Assembly (NCBI GenBank): GCA_038030265.1
Contig: CM075939.1
Coordinates: 31,973,253 to 32,037,252, forward strand
Reading direction: 5' to 3'
From: Corythucha ciliata
Taxonomy: Eukaryota; Arthropoda; Insecta; Hemiptera; Tingidae
Length of the DNA: 64,000 nt
Shown here: positions 46,975-59,069 of the stretch, one piece after another
Numbering within the stretch: the first letter of the stretch is position 1
Layout of the letters: each line of letters begins with the position of its first letter
The notes under the pieces: generated by a model
Seen by the model: the letters and a program-made list of their open reading frames with translations, nothing else
Databases searched by the model: none
Told to the model about the DNA's origin: nothing
Program-made: the position numbers and the translations under genes

Positions 46975-47363
46975 ATATTATGGCCGTTTTCTTGTTAGCA
47001 CGATAACTCTCGAAGAAATCAATTTAGCGGAACGCGCTTTGGCACAAAAGTCAGTAGTCATAAGGCCCCGGTCGGTATTGCATTTGGGCCAAATCGGTCA
47101 AGGTGGAGGGGGGTAAATAGGGGTTGAAATGGTAAAAAAATCACTACAAATCACCAGTTGATTCCAGAAGCATTATATTCGGTATGATTCCATTTTGAAT
47201 TAGCCCTTGATTCCCATTAAGTTCAGCTTAAACAAACCCGGCAGCAAACAGTACGAGGGAGGGTCAAACATTAACGAAACAAATGATGGTCTCAACATTA
47301 CTACTTCTGGGACGGCTTAGGGTATCCGTATACAAAATGAAATGCACTCTTTCCGACCGGTAC
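46975..47363 (-). mobile_element. Helentron/HINE-like repeat, copy D (inverted, single unit)
   Basis: Reads on the minus strand from GTCGGAAAGAGTGCATTTC through one internal unit to TTATGGCCGTTTTC. With copy C it forms a palindrome of nearly 400-bp arms centred at about 46970. The first ~20 bp of the family's 5' end are missing, replaced by LINE-related sequence. Confidence 0.68.
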
Positions 47364-47365
47364 AT

Positions 47366-47800
47366 GGCTACAGATGGCAGATGGCTACATTGAAATTGTG
47401 TAAAGCCTTATATACCGGGATGGAATTAGACGATAAGATTGTGTTGTAGTTAAAGGGACAGGTGATGAGGTTAGTAATATTGTCAAGAAATAAGGTCCTT
47501 TGGTTACGATAGCTGCTGCACTCCATTGTAGTATGTTCTAGAGTGCCCTGTGTCCCACATACTTCGCAGTTACCTGTTGGGACTGTTCCCAGTCTTTGCA
47601 GGTACTGTTGACTCAGACCGTGGTTTGCTTTAAGTCTACATATTGTCTTTACGCAGTCCTTGGAGATGAATTCGTTGCCGAACCACGTTTTAGTGTCAAT
47701 GTTGGGAAACATTTGCTTGTAAGCTCTTCCTTTGAACGATGTTGAGTACAATCGATTCCAAGTCTCTAGATGAGGAGGAGTTATATAATTAAAAAAATCA
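47366..47800 (-). pseudogene. Non-LTR retrotransposon C-terminal fragment
   Basis: The minus-strand frame includes ICRLKANHGLSQQYLQRL, then NCEVCGTQGTLEHTTMEC and SSYRNQRTLF. This CxxC...H...C region after the RNase H-like part is the usual C terminus of Jockey/R1/I-type LINE ORF2. Everything upstream (endonuclease, reverse transcriptase) is absent. The frame reads on into copy E's 5' end, which is fortuitous. Confidence 0.75.
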
Positions 47801-47802
47801 AA

Positions 47803-48663
47803 TTTCGCTCCGGCAGCTGGCGGTCGGAAAGAGTGCATTTCATTTTGTATACGGATACCCTAAGCCGTCCCAGAAGTAGTAATGTTGAGACCATGATTTG
47901 TTTCGTTTATGTTTGACCCTCCCTCGTACTGTTTGCTGCCGGGTTTGTTTAAGCTGAACTTAATGGGAATCAAAGGCTATTTCAAAATGGAATCATCATA
48001 CCGAATATAATGCTTCTGGAATCAACTGGTGATTTGTAGTGATTTTTTTACCATTGTAACCCCTATTTTCCCCCCTCCACCTTGACCGATTTGGCCCAAA
48101 TGCAATACCGACCGGGGCCTTATGACTACTGATTTTTGTGCCAAAGCGCGTTCCGCTAAATTAATTTCTACGAGAGTTATCGTGCTAACAAGACCACACA
48201 CTTACTTCCACCCCGGGGGCACCACCCCCTCCCCCTCGACTTTTTCAAAAAATTAAAATGGGAATCAAAGGCTAGCCTAACATGGAGTATACGTACCGAA
48301 TATGATGCTTCTAGAATCAACTGATGATTTTTAGTGATTTTTTGACGACTTCAAGCCCGATTTTCCCCCCCTCCACCTTGACCGATTTGGCCCAAATGCA
48401 ATACCGACCGGTGTCTTATGACTACTGATTTTTGTGCCAAAGCGCGTTCCGCTAAATTAATTTCTACGAGAGTTATCGTGCTAACAAGAAAACGGCCATA
48501 AAGATATATATAAATATATAAAGCAATATATATATATGAATTCCGGAGACCACTGAATTCGTGTTCTAGAGGTTCTGAAACGTGAAAAAAACATGACATG
48601 ACCCATGTTTGCCACCATCACGACGAGACCAATAGTGCATTTTCAGAATGAAATGCACTAAAA
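47803..48663 (+). mobile_element. Helentron/HINE-like repeat, copy E
   Basis: Complete copy with the 5' end TTTCGCTCCGGCAGCTGG, two internal units, an AT microsatellite (48504-48537) and a 3' hairpin AGTGCATTTTCAGAATG-AAATGCACT followed by AAA. The 5' part is almost identical to copy B, suggesting recent spread. Confidence 0.7.
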
Positions 48664-48984
48664 GAAAATATCTGGCAAGCAGATGCAACTTCCGCTGATC
48701 TGAGGGCTTCGTAGGCAAAATTTTAGTGTAACTATACACAGTCAACTACGGTAGAGTCAGTAGGACATATCGACCGCGGGGGAACAAAACAATCGAGTAG
48801 GTTCGATCGTATATTCGTGTTGAGAATTGCACGGAATAGACAAGGGAATTCATCTTTCTCTTCCCTCAAACTTAGCTCTTGGGTTGGGCTCTCAGATTCT
48901 TGGTAACCTGTTGGACAAGTCCGCTCATAAACGTTCAGACAAAGCGCTAAATATGTGTGTATTGCGAAAAAGTGTTCGTTTGTG

Positions 48985-49340
48985 AATAAAATGGATAAAA
49001 AGTGCAAATTTACGGCTGAAATGAAAAAAAGCGCAAATTCAAGGCTGAAATGAAGAAAAAGTGCTAATTAGCAACTAAAATTAAGAAAAAGCTATCGTTC
49101 GTAGCTGGAATTGAAAAAAAACGCCTATCCGTGGTTTCGGGAGGCAACTTCGTGGTTAAAATTGAGGAAAAGCGCTACCTAAATTTCGACTGAATCGGCG
49201 GGGGGGGGGGCGATACACTTTAAAAAATTCAGAAAAATTGCTAATTCGCGGCAAAAAATAATAAAATTCCTAATTCACGGCTAATATTGAGAAAACGCCA
49301 GAATTCGCGGTTTCTGAATACAAATTGGTGTCCACAATTG
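48985..49340. repeat. Degenerate ~30-bp tandem repeat
   Basis: Units of the form AAATTGA(G/A)AAAAAGCGC followed by (C)TAATTCGCGGCTA recur about ten times with much variation. A run of 10 G (49201-49210) interrupts it. Confidence 0.65.
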
Positions 49341-50096
49341 ATAAAATGCCACGATTTAACGCCATAGTGAGTAAAAGTTATATTTATTATTCATTTGGAG
49401 TCCAAATGAATTGCGGCCTCATTGAGATTTCGGCCCACGGCCTACGGTTAGAATTATTTGATTTTAGGGGTTTTGTTCATAAAATAAATAAATAAATAAT
49501 AGACAAAGGAAGAAAACGAAATGGTGGAGGGGATAGATGGGGTTGAGGGGGCAAGGGCTTATCTGGTTCCCATATTGTGGGAGGGGGTAATCGATACCCC
49601 ACCCCTTCCATGGTACACCCTCATCACTAGCCCTATGCTTAGAGCGATTTGACCAGCTCGTGTAATTCTGCTGCTATCTCCCCCCCTAGATTCGCCTATG
49701 GGGGAGGGGGTTAAGGCACAGGCAGGTTATGTCAGGACCACAACTTCCTTCTTGTTTTTTGTGTTTTTTTTTTCCAGTCTCGGTATCGGTGCATCACTAG
49801 TGGCAAGTAACATGGGAACAGTAATAGATACAAGAGATCGGCGGTGGTATTAATTATGGGGGCAGCAATTATAGCATTGGAAAAGTCCAGGGATAAGAGA
49901 TCGGCGGTGATATCACTATCAATATTCTGGGAGCAGAAAAAGACATGCCAATGTTCTGCGGCAGCAAAACATGTTGTCAATATTCTGGGGTGGCAAAACA
50001 AAAGTATCGCCACGATTAGACGACCTTCCCTTTATGTTTTATAAGCAAACCAACAAGTATTAAAAACCTGTGTTTATGTTTCAGTGACGACGTTAA

Positions 50097-50486
50097 GGGA
50101 GAGGTGTAATGTGTTTCCTGACCCCCCTCCAATCACCTCACCAACTCCGCGTTACGTAAATTATCACCGCAGTTCTGCATCAATCCTGGATTTTAAGGTC
50201 TCATTTTAATCTCCAGATAATTCCGCTCGCCCGTTAAATTTTAATTTTTCCACCCCCCACCCCATGGAAACAATTATAAAACCCACTTAATCTTTTACCC
50301 TGAAAATTCGAACTCTTCCGACGTCTTATTTGGGACAGCAAGACTTAACATGTGTGCGGAATTATCTGGAGATTAAAATGAGACCTTAAAATCCAGGATT
50401 GGTGCAGAACTAACAGAGATAATTTACGTAACAAGTAGTTGAGGTATGATTGGAGGGGGTCAAGGAAACACATGTACAACTCCCCC
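50097..50486. mobile_element. TTAA-flanked palindromic MITE, copy 3
   Basis: Same family as 36138-36528: ends GGGAGAGGTGTAATGTGTTT and the inverse of GGGGGAGTTGTACATGTGTT, internal GATTAAAATGAGACCTTAAA and AATCCAGGATTGGTGCAGAA. TTAA borders both ends (50093-50096, 50487-50490). Confidence 0.82.
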
Positions 50487-50490
50487 TTAA

Positions 50491-52497
50491 ATAATCGCAA
50501 TCTACTCTACCTTTTTGCAGGGGGGGGGGGTCCATTTTCTTCAAAAATTCTTATTGGCCTTCGAATTGGCCTTGGAGAAAACAGGGCGGATCGCTTTCTC
50601 AGTTGGGAAGCAGTAGACAGAGAAATTACTTCTTCGAAGAGAAATCTCCAATTTTTTTCTGAGTGACAGTGAATTGTTCATGAGGATTTTTATTAAAATA
50701 GAAACATTTTATAATTGAGTTTTAGAGGTTGGACGCAGTTTGAAATATGGAATACTGACGTGATATTGGTGCCTGAAAGGAAACCGCTGCGTTTATTTCA
50801 AACGGAGGAGGCTCTCGTCTGTGGAGGCGTAAGAAGGATTCTGAAAATATTATCCCTTCGAAAAATTCGTGGGTGATAAAGAAAAAGAATAAGAGGTGGC
50901 TGATGAGTTGGCGAGGGCGTAATGTTTAGAGCGTCCTCAAAAACACTCCCTTTTTCACTATCTATTCATTTTTCCCCCAAGGTAAAACAAAATGCCCTCA
51001 ACAACCTCTTCTTTTTTCGAAGGCATTAATCAAGTCATTTGATAAGCGGACTAGAAAGAGGTGGTAAACCTTGTAGAAAAAAACTTCGGCATCGTATAGC
51101 AACCGAAATAAAACGCTTATACCCCTTTTTGGCTTTTCGCCAGCAACTTCACGATCCGTGAATGAATCGTGTTATACCTGGCGGTTATTTTCATCCTAGG
51201 ACTTGTCTTATCATGAAATGATTTTCTCAATTTAATTCACTCCTAACGTAAAATATTAGTTTAAACGCCTGGAACTAAACCGAAAGGAAAATTTAATTCA
51301 AACGCTCCCAGCTGGGAAATCTAATGGCTCAACAAGTAAAAAGAAACTGCAGAGAGGGAAGGAAAACAGGGGTTTCCAGGTGCCAACAGTTCGTTAACTG
51401 CTTTTAAAAACTTTTCCCTCTGAAATGAAACACTCTTTTCTCGTTATCCCCACCGGACCGTGTCGTTTTATACCTTGTTGCCTGGTTAAAACCGCTTTAA
51501 GAAGAGGGGTCGAGCATCTCCTCGTAGAGGCGTCTTAAATTAACTTTATCCTGGAAATAAGTAAAACTGTTTTGAAAGTCTTGTTCCAAGTTTTTTTCTC
51601 CCCTCAGATTGTTTAATGAAAATTTCTAGCCTAATCCTATTGTTTGGTATTTCAGTTTGTGGGATTATGTCTGGAGGAGCTAATCGGCTTTTCATTCACT
51701 TCACCCTTCTCTCTTCTCTTTGCTCAGACAATACACGTTTAACTCTTTTTCAGAAGTAATAGGATTCAAAAATTCCAATGTAGTTAATTTAACTTATCCT
51801 CTGAATATCAGCACCTCTTATCATTAAACAGGACTAACAGGAGCTCATTAAGATAAACCTGAGAAGTTATTTTTTTTTTAGGGAGAGCGTCAAATTGCAG
51901 CTAATAAATTTGATGAGGATTGAACGGATCGGGTTGAATAAGGTTCAACCCCCCCTCCCCAATCAATCTCAATGAGTCCTTCGACAAACTTAAACCTGCA
52001 ATAACATGATTGCCTTGTCCTGCCTTGCGCAACAAAGGGTCCTGTACTCATATTCTAGACTACTACATCCTTCAATGGAACACTCGATCTGTAGTGTAGA
52101 TTACCAGAGTGCTACCAAGCCTTTTAGGACTTTTTTGGTTTTAGACTTTTGTTTCCATTGGTATAAAAAACCATTGGTCCTTTTCCTCGACTGCTCCTCG
52201 GACAAGGCTCTTGACGCCGTGTCGCGGCTCCCTACCAAAATACACAAGAGTTCAATGGAGGATTTCACACTAGGAGAAAATATGGCTCGCAACTCCCGGT
52301 TCTATTGTCCCCGGTTATCAAGGCTCAGCCCAAGGTTACGGCTCGTTATATGAAAGGGAAACGATGCCCGAGAAAAATGACGCGTTTTGTAGAATGGATC
52401 TTAGGACTTAAGAGTCAAGGAACCCTTAAACGCAAAATACATAATCCTCGGAGTACTGACCATCTCTGACTGTCCATCTGATTAATTCAATTCAATC
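50491..52497. other. No gene recognised
   Basis: A run of 10 G lies at 50521-50530. The frame at 52006-52353 is open for 115 codons without a recognised domain. Confidence 0.35.
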
Positions 52498-52500
52498 TAA

Positions 52501-52659
52501 AGGTCAATACAGACTACTCGGACGTGACGTGGGAACACGCATTCCCACGTGTGATAAAATATTCCAGAAAATACTTTTATTTTTGTTTACGTTCACATTG
52601 CTCTGAAAAGCATCATCCCACGTGTTCCCAAGTCACGTCCGCATAGTCTGAATCGACCT
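52501..52659. mobile_element. 159-bp MITE, AGGTCAATACAGACT ends
   Basis: AGGTCAATACAGACTACTCG and the inverse of AGGTCGATTCAGACTATGCG, continuing GGACGTGACGTGGGAACACG, flanked by TAA and TTA. The 3-bp TWA context points to the Harbinger type. Confidence 0.75.
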
Positions 52660-52689
52660 TTACGCGTTGTATGTTACTGTTGAAGTGTT

Positions 52690-52960
52690 TTCTTGGAAAG
52701 TTTTAATATCAGCCAGCTGGTATGAAAACTAGCCAAGCGCCCCACTATCATGTGCAAAAGCGAGGTATTTGACAAAATAATCACTCGCTTTGGCTAGTTT
52801 ATAAACTAACTGGACAGTTTGTTGGATACCCAATACTTTCTTAGGTATTTTCTAAACAAGCCAGGTAGTTAGTTTGCGATCAAAATGACATTTTCGCAAC
52901 AGCAAATACCACCTAAGCACAGTTTGTGCGCACCAATAATACCTCTTGAGTTTTTATTTT
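52690..52960. repeat. Second copy of the 42700-43000 repeat
   Basis: Shares TAAACTAACTGGACAGTTT, GATACCCAATACTTTCTTAGGT and AAGCACAGTTTGTGCGCACCA-like segments with the insertion next to the MADF gene. The ends are not defined here. Confidence 0.55.
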
Positions 52961-54355
52961 TGTGATACCTGTTTTTCCAAAAATTCTGTTTACATGATTA
53001 TTATTAATAATCACAACTTATTACTTAATAAGGTATGAGTCTAAAAAGGGTGGCAAATGAGTGGATGACGACGAGTCTACGAGTCAATCTGTAAAAATGT
53101 TATGTTCAAGCTAGGCACAATTTGTGACGACCGGCCTGTCGTGATGGCTGTTGCCTAACTTTTTTCAATAAACAAACACGACATTCCACGCATTACTGCA
53201 CGTTGAAATCCGGGGATCTTCATGCATCAGGTTTTCATCTCGCGGAGGCTTACTGAAATACCTAGTTCAGGGCTCACACGTCCAGCGCTAGATGCTCTGA
53301 AAAAAAGGTTATGGCGGTGAGGGGCGCGAAGGAAGGAGGTTTACGTGCGCGGCTTTCGATCATCTCTGCCTCCGAGATCCCGCCAGTCAATAATACGGTC
53401 AGACATCGGTGAATTTTTTTTCTATTTGGCGGGGACGGCAGCACTGTAGCCAGCAATTCCTCATAAATCGGCTCTCTCTCTTCTTATTTGGGGGGGGGGG
53501 GTCCAGTTGTTTCACCTATACCACGTTGTACCCCATCCTCGGACTGTCGTCGTTTTTTTATCCTGTTAATTTGGGGGTGTCGAGTTGGGAGCGGTATTGG
53601 CCCGTCTCCATTATCGTGCAGTCCTGTCACGGTCGCCAGTAATGTTAAAAACTATCACGATCAGGTTTGGAACGACAAGAAATATGCCGACTGAAAAGAG
53701 GGAATCGAAGTAATAGGGGTATTCACGTCAACTTTGGTACTGTTTGTAGTTTCGTAATTGCGTAGTCGGATGTTTGTCACCAGGGAGACCAAGTTTCGAA
53801 TGAATTATTTTAAAATATGCCCCGAACGAAATGAATGAGAAAATGGTTCCAATTTCGATTTCCCTAAAAACAGACCTTAGCAACAACTGGAGGTGTGACG
53901 TGACAGCTTTTGTCGGTCACAGTGACAACTAGCTCCGGTGACTGTGCAGTCACTGTGACAAAAACCAGTGATTTGTCACTTAAGTGACTACTGTAGCAGT
54001 TCGTTTGAGCAAACGCCTAATGTCACCGGACTCGCCGATATCTGTGTGAATTTCACTCCCAAACCCAACAAATCCTATTAATAGGGCAAATGGCAGACAC
54101 GATTTCGCAAATCAATCTTGTTTGCATCGTTTATAAAAATTAAAAAAAATCTTTTTCTAAGAAGTTATCCGTGGAAAACTCCTATGAACGTCAAACCCAC
54201 AGCCTCAAATGCAAACATGAAGTTGAGTCATGGCTCAAAAACTGCAATGCACGAATTTACCTAGGAAGGTGTTTTAAAAAAAGTAAAATAATACAAGATA
54301 ACCGTAGCACAGATCTTAGAAAAAGAAGTGTATAAAAATATATTACCTACACTAA

Positions 54356-55331
54356 GGCCCGTTTTTTCAATTCTCTTACTAAAGTCTTAATTATGAGACC
54401 ACTGATTAGGCTTAGTCAATGACTAAGACGCTGGGTACCTTTTTCAATCCCAAGAGGCGCTTAGTAATCAGTTCATTTGGTAATCAGCCGCTTATTTTTT
54501 GATTATCTTCCGTTGCATGCTCTAGATGAGATTTCGAGCGGTCTTCGAGGTAATAGGCCCTCTGCTCTATCATTCTCTTCCCACCTTGAAAATTCTTTAA
54601 ACAGTGGGAAATAATACAAAAAACTAGGGGAAAATAATTATATTCTATTAAGCCAAGTAAAATACGCCAAAAAACATCACTATAATTTATGAAATGGGGG
54701 TGGATAGAATTTCTTCTTTAATGGAATATTGAATTTGGCCGAGTTCTTGTGACTGAAGTCTATTGCACCCCGAGTTAGATTGCCCTAATGCATCTGTCGG
54801 CTAGCCGATAGAATGACCCGGGCGGAATAAATCGAGATCGACGAAGAGGTGATCCCTGGCCTTCGCCTGAGGGATTGCAATTAGGAGCAGATAATCGTAG
54901 ATTTAAATCAAACCAAATACTGTTCATGGATCTCTGAAAGTGTGATGAGAGTTCAATGAAAAAGTTGCCACCGAGTACGATCGACGCTCCCAAGAGAGAA
55001 ATTCCACGTAAAGTTCATCGTCTGACGAGAATAATTTTGGTGTTCAACATTGTAGGTACCCACGCGTTATAAATGGCAATAAAATAACTAAAAATCACCA
55101 CCAAAAAAGAAATCGCCGAGCAAAAAGCTTCACAAAATTATAACCTCTTTGTCAATATCACTCCAATTTAATCACTTGATTTATCGCTAATGGAACCTCG
55201 GAGGGCTGACTAACTTTACCGGTTGATTATGACAAAATCGGCTATAGATAAAGAGGCACTTGGTGGTAATCAGTTGATTATCCTTAATCAGTTCTTTAAA
55301 ATACACTAACCAGTGATTGATAAAGCGGGCC
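54356..55331. mobile_element. 976-bp Harbinger-type element, TAA target
   Basis: GGCCCGTTTTTTCAATTC and the inverse of GGCCCGCTTTATCAATCA are flanked by TAA (54353-54355, 55332-55334). Subterminal GGTAATCAGTTGATTA / GTAATCAGTTCATTTGGTAATC motifs recur at both ends. No coding signature. Confidence 0.72.
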
Positions 55332-55550
55332 TAAAGGTTAAATATAAACGATAAGTCCAAGAAAAGTCAATAGACGAGGGATAGACTTGGGGAGAATGCT
55401 ACTGAGTTCATTGGGGCGATAGAGGAACTGGGGGCTTGTTCTGTAAGAATTTGACTGATCCTAGGAACCAAAGTTGTATAGAACCCAAGTTCTTCCACTC
55501 ATCACGATCGCTATGGTAACGGTGGTCATTTGTAAAATTTGAAATTTTGA

Positions 55551-56378
55551 TCCCGTCAGAGCGCACTTACAACATTTGGTCTCAACTTTTTCTTTAATGA
55601 AGTGTCTGCTTCACAAACTACATGTGAAGCAAGTAAAATTACAGCTGGATTTTGGACATTTTTCATTTTCCCTGATAGATTTTTTTATTATTTCGATTCC
55701 TTTCGATCCATTTTCCTTATAAAATAATTTAATTTCAACTTCAAATTCCGTCGTGTTTCGTGCCCCCGTGTAAAACCCAGCTCAGCCAGAGAAACTGTAG
55801 ATTGATGTCCGCCGTTTGTAAGTCGAAGGTAGAGCGCAAATTTTCAAGGCAAAAGTTCAAGGTGGGTTTGAAGTTATTTTGAGGACAAAATTTGGAAAAT
55901 GTATACAAAGCATTTTATGTACAATTTTCTGTAGATTGGAATGAGTAATTGAAATCCGTGCAGCACAAATAAGGCGTGAAAAATTATGCCATGTACTTGA
56001 CGAAGGCTGTTTGGCCCGGGCGAGGTATACTATCTGCGTGAAACTCGCCCTCAACGTTCGGTCTGCAGAGGGGATGGAAGAAACACCATGATCACCTGAC
56101 TCTTGAGAATGCCCAGGATCTCGCTGCACTTGACAAAACATCGTAAAACAACAACATTTCAATGATATACAATAAACTTTTTTTAACTCAACGGAAATCT
56201 TCTTCAGTTTTAGTCTGCTTGAACCATTCATCCACTATTCATTACTAATATGTCGTGATAGACCCGATATTCATAGTTTTCATTTGGTTTAATAAACTAT
56301 TATTTTTTTTTATTTGTTCATAAGCGTTTTCCGAAACGCCAAATTTTGAGACCAAATGTCATGTAGCACTCTGGCGGG
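55551..56378. repeat. Inverted repeat pair, ~35-bp arms
   Basis: CCCGTCAGAGCGCACTTACA then ACATTTGGTCTCAA at 55552-55585 returns inverted at 56344-56378 (TTGAGACCAAATGTCATGTA then GCACTCTGGCGGG). It probably marks a nested element inside 53716-57197. Confidence 0.6.
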
Positions 56379-57199
56379 AGCAATTTTCCCTCTAGCTTTA
56401 GTGACCACGCGTTATCAGAAGAGAAATGACTTGGTATCTATACGACTTTGCTAGGAACAGTCAGGTCCTGTTGTGACGTTATGTTTTGGTGTTCTGTATC
56501 TCAGTGTTCTCTTGTAGCTGTTCCCCTGACGTCACGACTGGGGGAACACTATCACTATCCTTTGGGATAGCCAAGTGGTGTTACAAGGATCACTTGAAGA
56601 GTATTGTGTATAACCTTTGATCGGCTTTCGGGCATTTTAAAATTTTCAGTTAGTTTCTTCTCCGGCGTGTATTCCTTTTTTTGAGTTAATGTTTTTAGTT
56701 TTGGTTTGCTTTATTTTTGAATTATTAACAGCGTGATATTTATTACAAAATAATAATTTCTAGTCATGGGAAGGTAATGTTTAGGTTATAAAGGAACACT
56801 TGGCTGGTTTTATGGAACTCCAGTCAACATCACAGGAAGCAGTTCAAATGACAGTTACGAGGAACAGTTGAAAGGACAGGGGAGAGTGACAGTGATAGTG
56901 ACACTCAACTAAAAGTTACTGGTAAAGTGCTATGTGGTGACCTGCGAGGATGGCTAGGTGACGGCTCCAATATTTTAATTCAAGAGATTCTAGCGCAGTG
57001 AAGCGATGGAAGTGACGAATGAAGAGGCGATAAAAGTGAAGAGGAATGTCACCGTTAGAGGGTCGGAACGGTGATTTCAATGTGGTCGTCACCGGAGCCA
57101 ACAGTGACAAAATCACCGACAGTGAAATCACACCTCACCTCTAGCAACAACGCAAGTACAAAACTAAAAACAGTACGATGGTTGACGTGAATACCCTTA

Positions 57200-57341
57200 T
57201 AGCGTTCCCCATTTGCACAAAATTCTGCAACGGGGCTATTCATTTCCACCCGTCTTCTCCACTAACATATGATTTAATTCAGTGAAGACGGGTGGAAATG
57301 AACTGCCCAAATGCAGAATTTTGTGCAAATGGGGAACGCTA
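57200..57341. mobile_element. 142-bp MITE, TAGCGTTCCCCATTTG ends, copy 1
   Basis: TAGCGTTCCCCATTTGCACA plus AAATTCTGCA is exactly inverted at the right end, bordered by TTA (57197-57199, 57342-57344). The central arms GAAATG/CATTTC with ACCCGTCTTCTCC also pair. It sits in the right border of the 53716 element. Confidence 0.85.
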
Positions 57342-58018
57342 TTAATATTTTTCGTATACAACAACAATAAATTTAAAAAATCATATGCCCATTAAAAGGT
57401 CTGTTCCAGCAAGGTTTTTGGAACATATTCGGAGCAGATTTGCCATAGGACTAGCCAACAAAATGTATTCAACTTGAATTAGCTGCATGACTCATGGTCA
57501 TGGAGCTCATATTCGGAGATGACAGCCGACAATATTCTTTTAAAAAGTCGTTGTCTATCCGCCCTAGCTATCATTTTTTAAATAATAATGCAAAAAGATT
57601 CACGAAAGTCAGTCCACGCTAGCGCGAGATACGCATGAACTCGTTTAGCGGGCCGGTGGAGTAGAGCCAAGACCTTCTACAGAACAGGCCGGAAGGATCA
57701 CCCCCACTCTTACGTGTGACGAAAGCAGAGAAGACCAACTACTCGCCCTAGCCGGTTGCCGCTCTGCTTCATTCGCGGTGGCCGATTGTTTCATAGACTT
57801 TATTATTTGTCTAGCTTTTAAAAAATTTTCTCAATTTTTTGAATAGTTTAAAAAAAAAAACTATCCCTCGTGGTTTTATTTCAAAACCACCCCCCGCTAT
57901 TCAGCACTTTTTTTCCTTCAAAATCGTGAAACAACTTTATTCCCACTTTGTTTTCCTCCTTCCTTCCCGAAAGATGGAAATCCACGTGACAATTACACAT
58001 ATACATATTTTATAATCC

Positions 58019-58152
58019 AGGGGCCCTAGTTAGAGTTGCCGGGAAATAATCCCGCAAGCGGTATCCAAGGACGCTTCATCAGAAATAGTATTATCCCGCC
58101 ATAGCAACCACCTCACGTGAGTTTTTCCCGACAACTCGGAATAAGGCCCCAG
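58019..58152. mobile_element. MITE with GGGGCC ends (relative of 25231-25371)
   Basis: AGTTGCCGGGAAATAATCCC pairs with GGTTTTTCCCGACAACT-like sequence on the right, ending GGAATAAGGCCCC. It contains GCGGTATCCAAGGACGC and CCATAGCAACC as in the earlier copy. Confidence 0.6.
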
Positions 58153-58496
58153 AAGGGAATTGAAAGCCTTTATTTTAATTTAATTACATTCTTCCGAGGG
58201 AGGGACTTTTCAGCTATGTACCAAGGAATATTTTTGGTGATTCGAACGAAAACTATGAAGCAAATGCATAGTGAAATGAATGAAAAGTAATTGCTTGAAT
58301 TATTCGGAAAAATTGAACCATGAGGGGCTTTCCGAGAATGCTTTGGATGGCGGTCTTTGTTGGAGGGTATACGTGATGTTGCTCTCAAAATCAACCCAAC
58401 ATTTAATAAAAACCGCAATAGATGTCAGTCTTCGCTCATATTTCTCGGTGATCCAGCGTCGAAAGAACTAAGTTTTCACCCTGAAAAACGCTATAC

Positions 58497-58634
58497 GCGT
58501 TTTCAATTTGCATAAAATTCCGCTCTGAAGCCGAGCATTTCCACCCGTGTTCTCCGATTTATACCATATGGTAACCGAGAAGACGGGTGAAAATGCTCGG
58601 CTCCAGAGCGGAATTTTATGTAAATGGAAAACGC
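58497..58634. mobile_element. 138-bp MITE, copy 2 of the 57200 family
   Basis: GCGTTTTCAATTTGCATAAA with ATTCCGCTCTGAAGCC is inverted at the right end (GCGTTTTCCATTTACATAAA). The centre CATTTCCACCCGTGTTCTCC / GGTAACCGAGAAGACGGGTG matches copy 1. Confidence 0.78.
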
Positions 58635-58923
58635 CTCGTGACTACTTGCACTGATTGAAAAAAAGGGCTTAAAATGTCCGAGTGATCCAATATTATAGTT
58701 CTGTTCCATTGTTGTCCAATAATGAAGAAAAAGTGCAGCACTGACACACGACTTCATTAATTATTTCTCAAAATAATGAAATCAGGTGCTGGTGGATCAC
58801 TTTTTCTACACTAGGAAACATTGGAACACGCCTATTGAAAATATTAACAGATGATTTTGGATACTCAAGAACATTATAGCCGTTCAAGCCATTAGCCACA
58901 ACCATGATAGCTATCACAACTCA

Positions 58924-59069
58924 TAGCATTTTCCATTTGTATAAAATTCTACTCCGGTGCAAACCATTTCCATCCGTCTTCTCCATTAATATATGTTTAA
59001 ATTCGGAGAGGGTAGGTGGAAATGAATTACTCCATCATCGCAAATTTTTGTGCAAGTGAATGAGTGCTA
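58924..59069. mobile_element. ~145-bp MITE, copy 3 of the 57200 family (decayed)
   Basis: TAGCATTTTCCATTTGTATA, AAATTCTACTCCGG and CCATTTCCATCCGTCTTCTCC match copy 1; the right arm is diverged (GGGTAGGTGGAAATG, TTTTTGTGCAAGTGAATGAGTGCTA). Confidence 0.65.

Larger units (their letters stand above)
53716..57197. mobile_element. 3.5-kb element with GGGTATTCACGTCAAC ends
   Basis: GGGTATTCACGTCAAC plus a TACTGTTT-TAGTTT-GTA-TTGCGT continuation at the left is inverted at the right end. Subterminal GTCACAGTGACA-type motifs are frequent at 53900-54000 and 56880-57130. If the MITE at 57200 is removed, both flanks read TAATA (53711-53715; 57343-57347), a possible 5-bp duplication. No transposase was recognised; the 124-codon frame at 55857-56231 (minus) is unassigned. 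Two further elements are nested inside. Confidence 0.55.
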
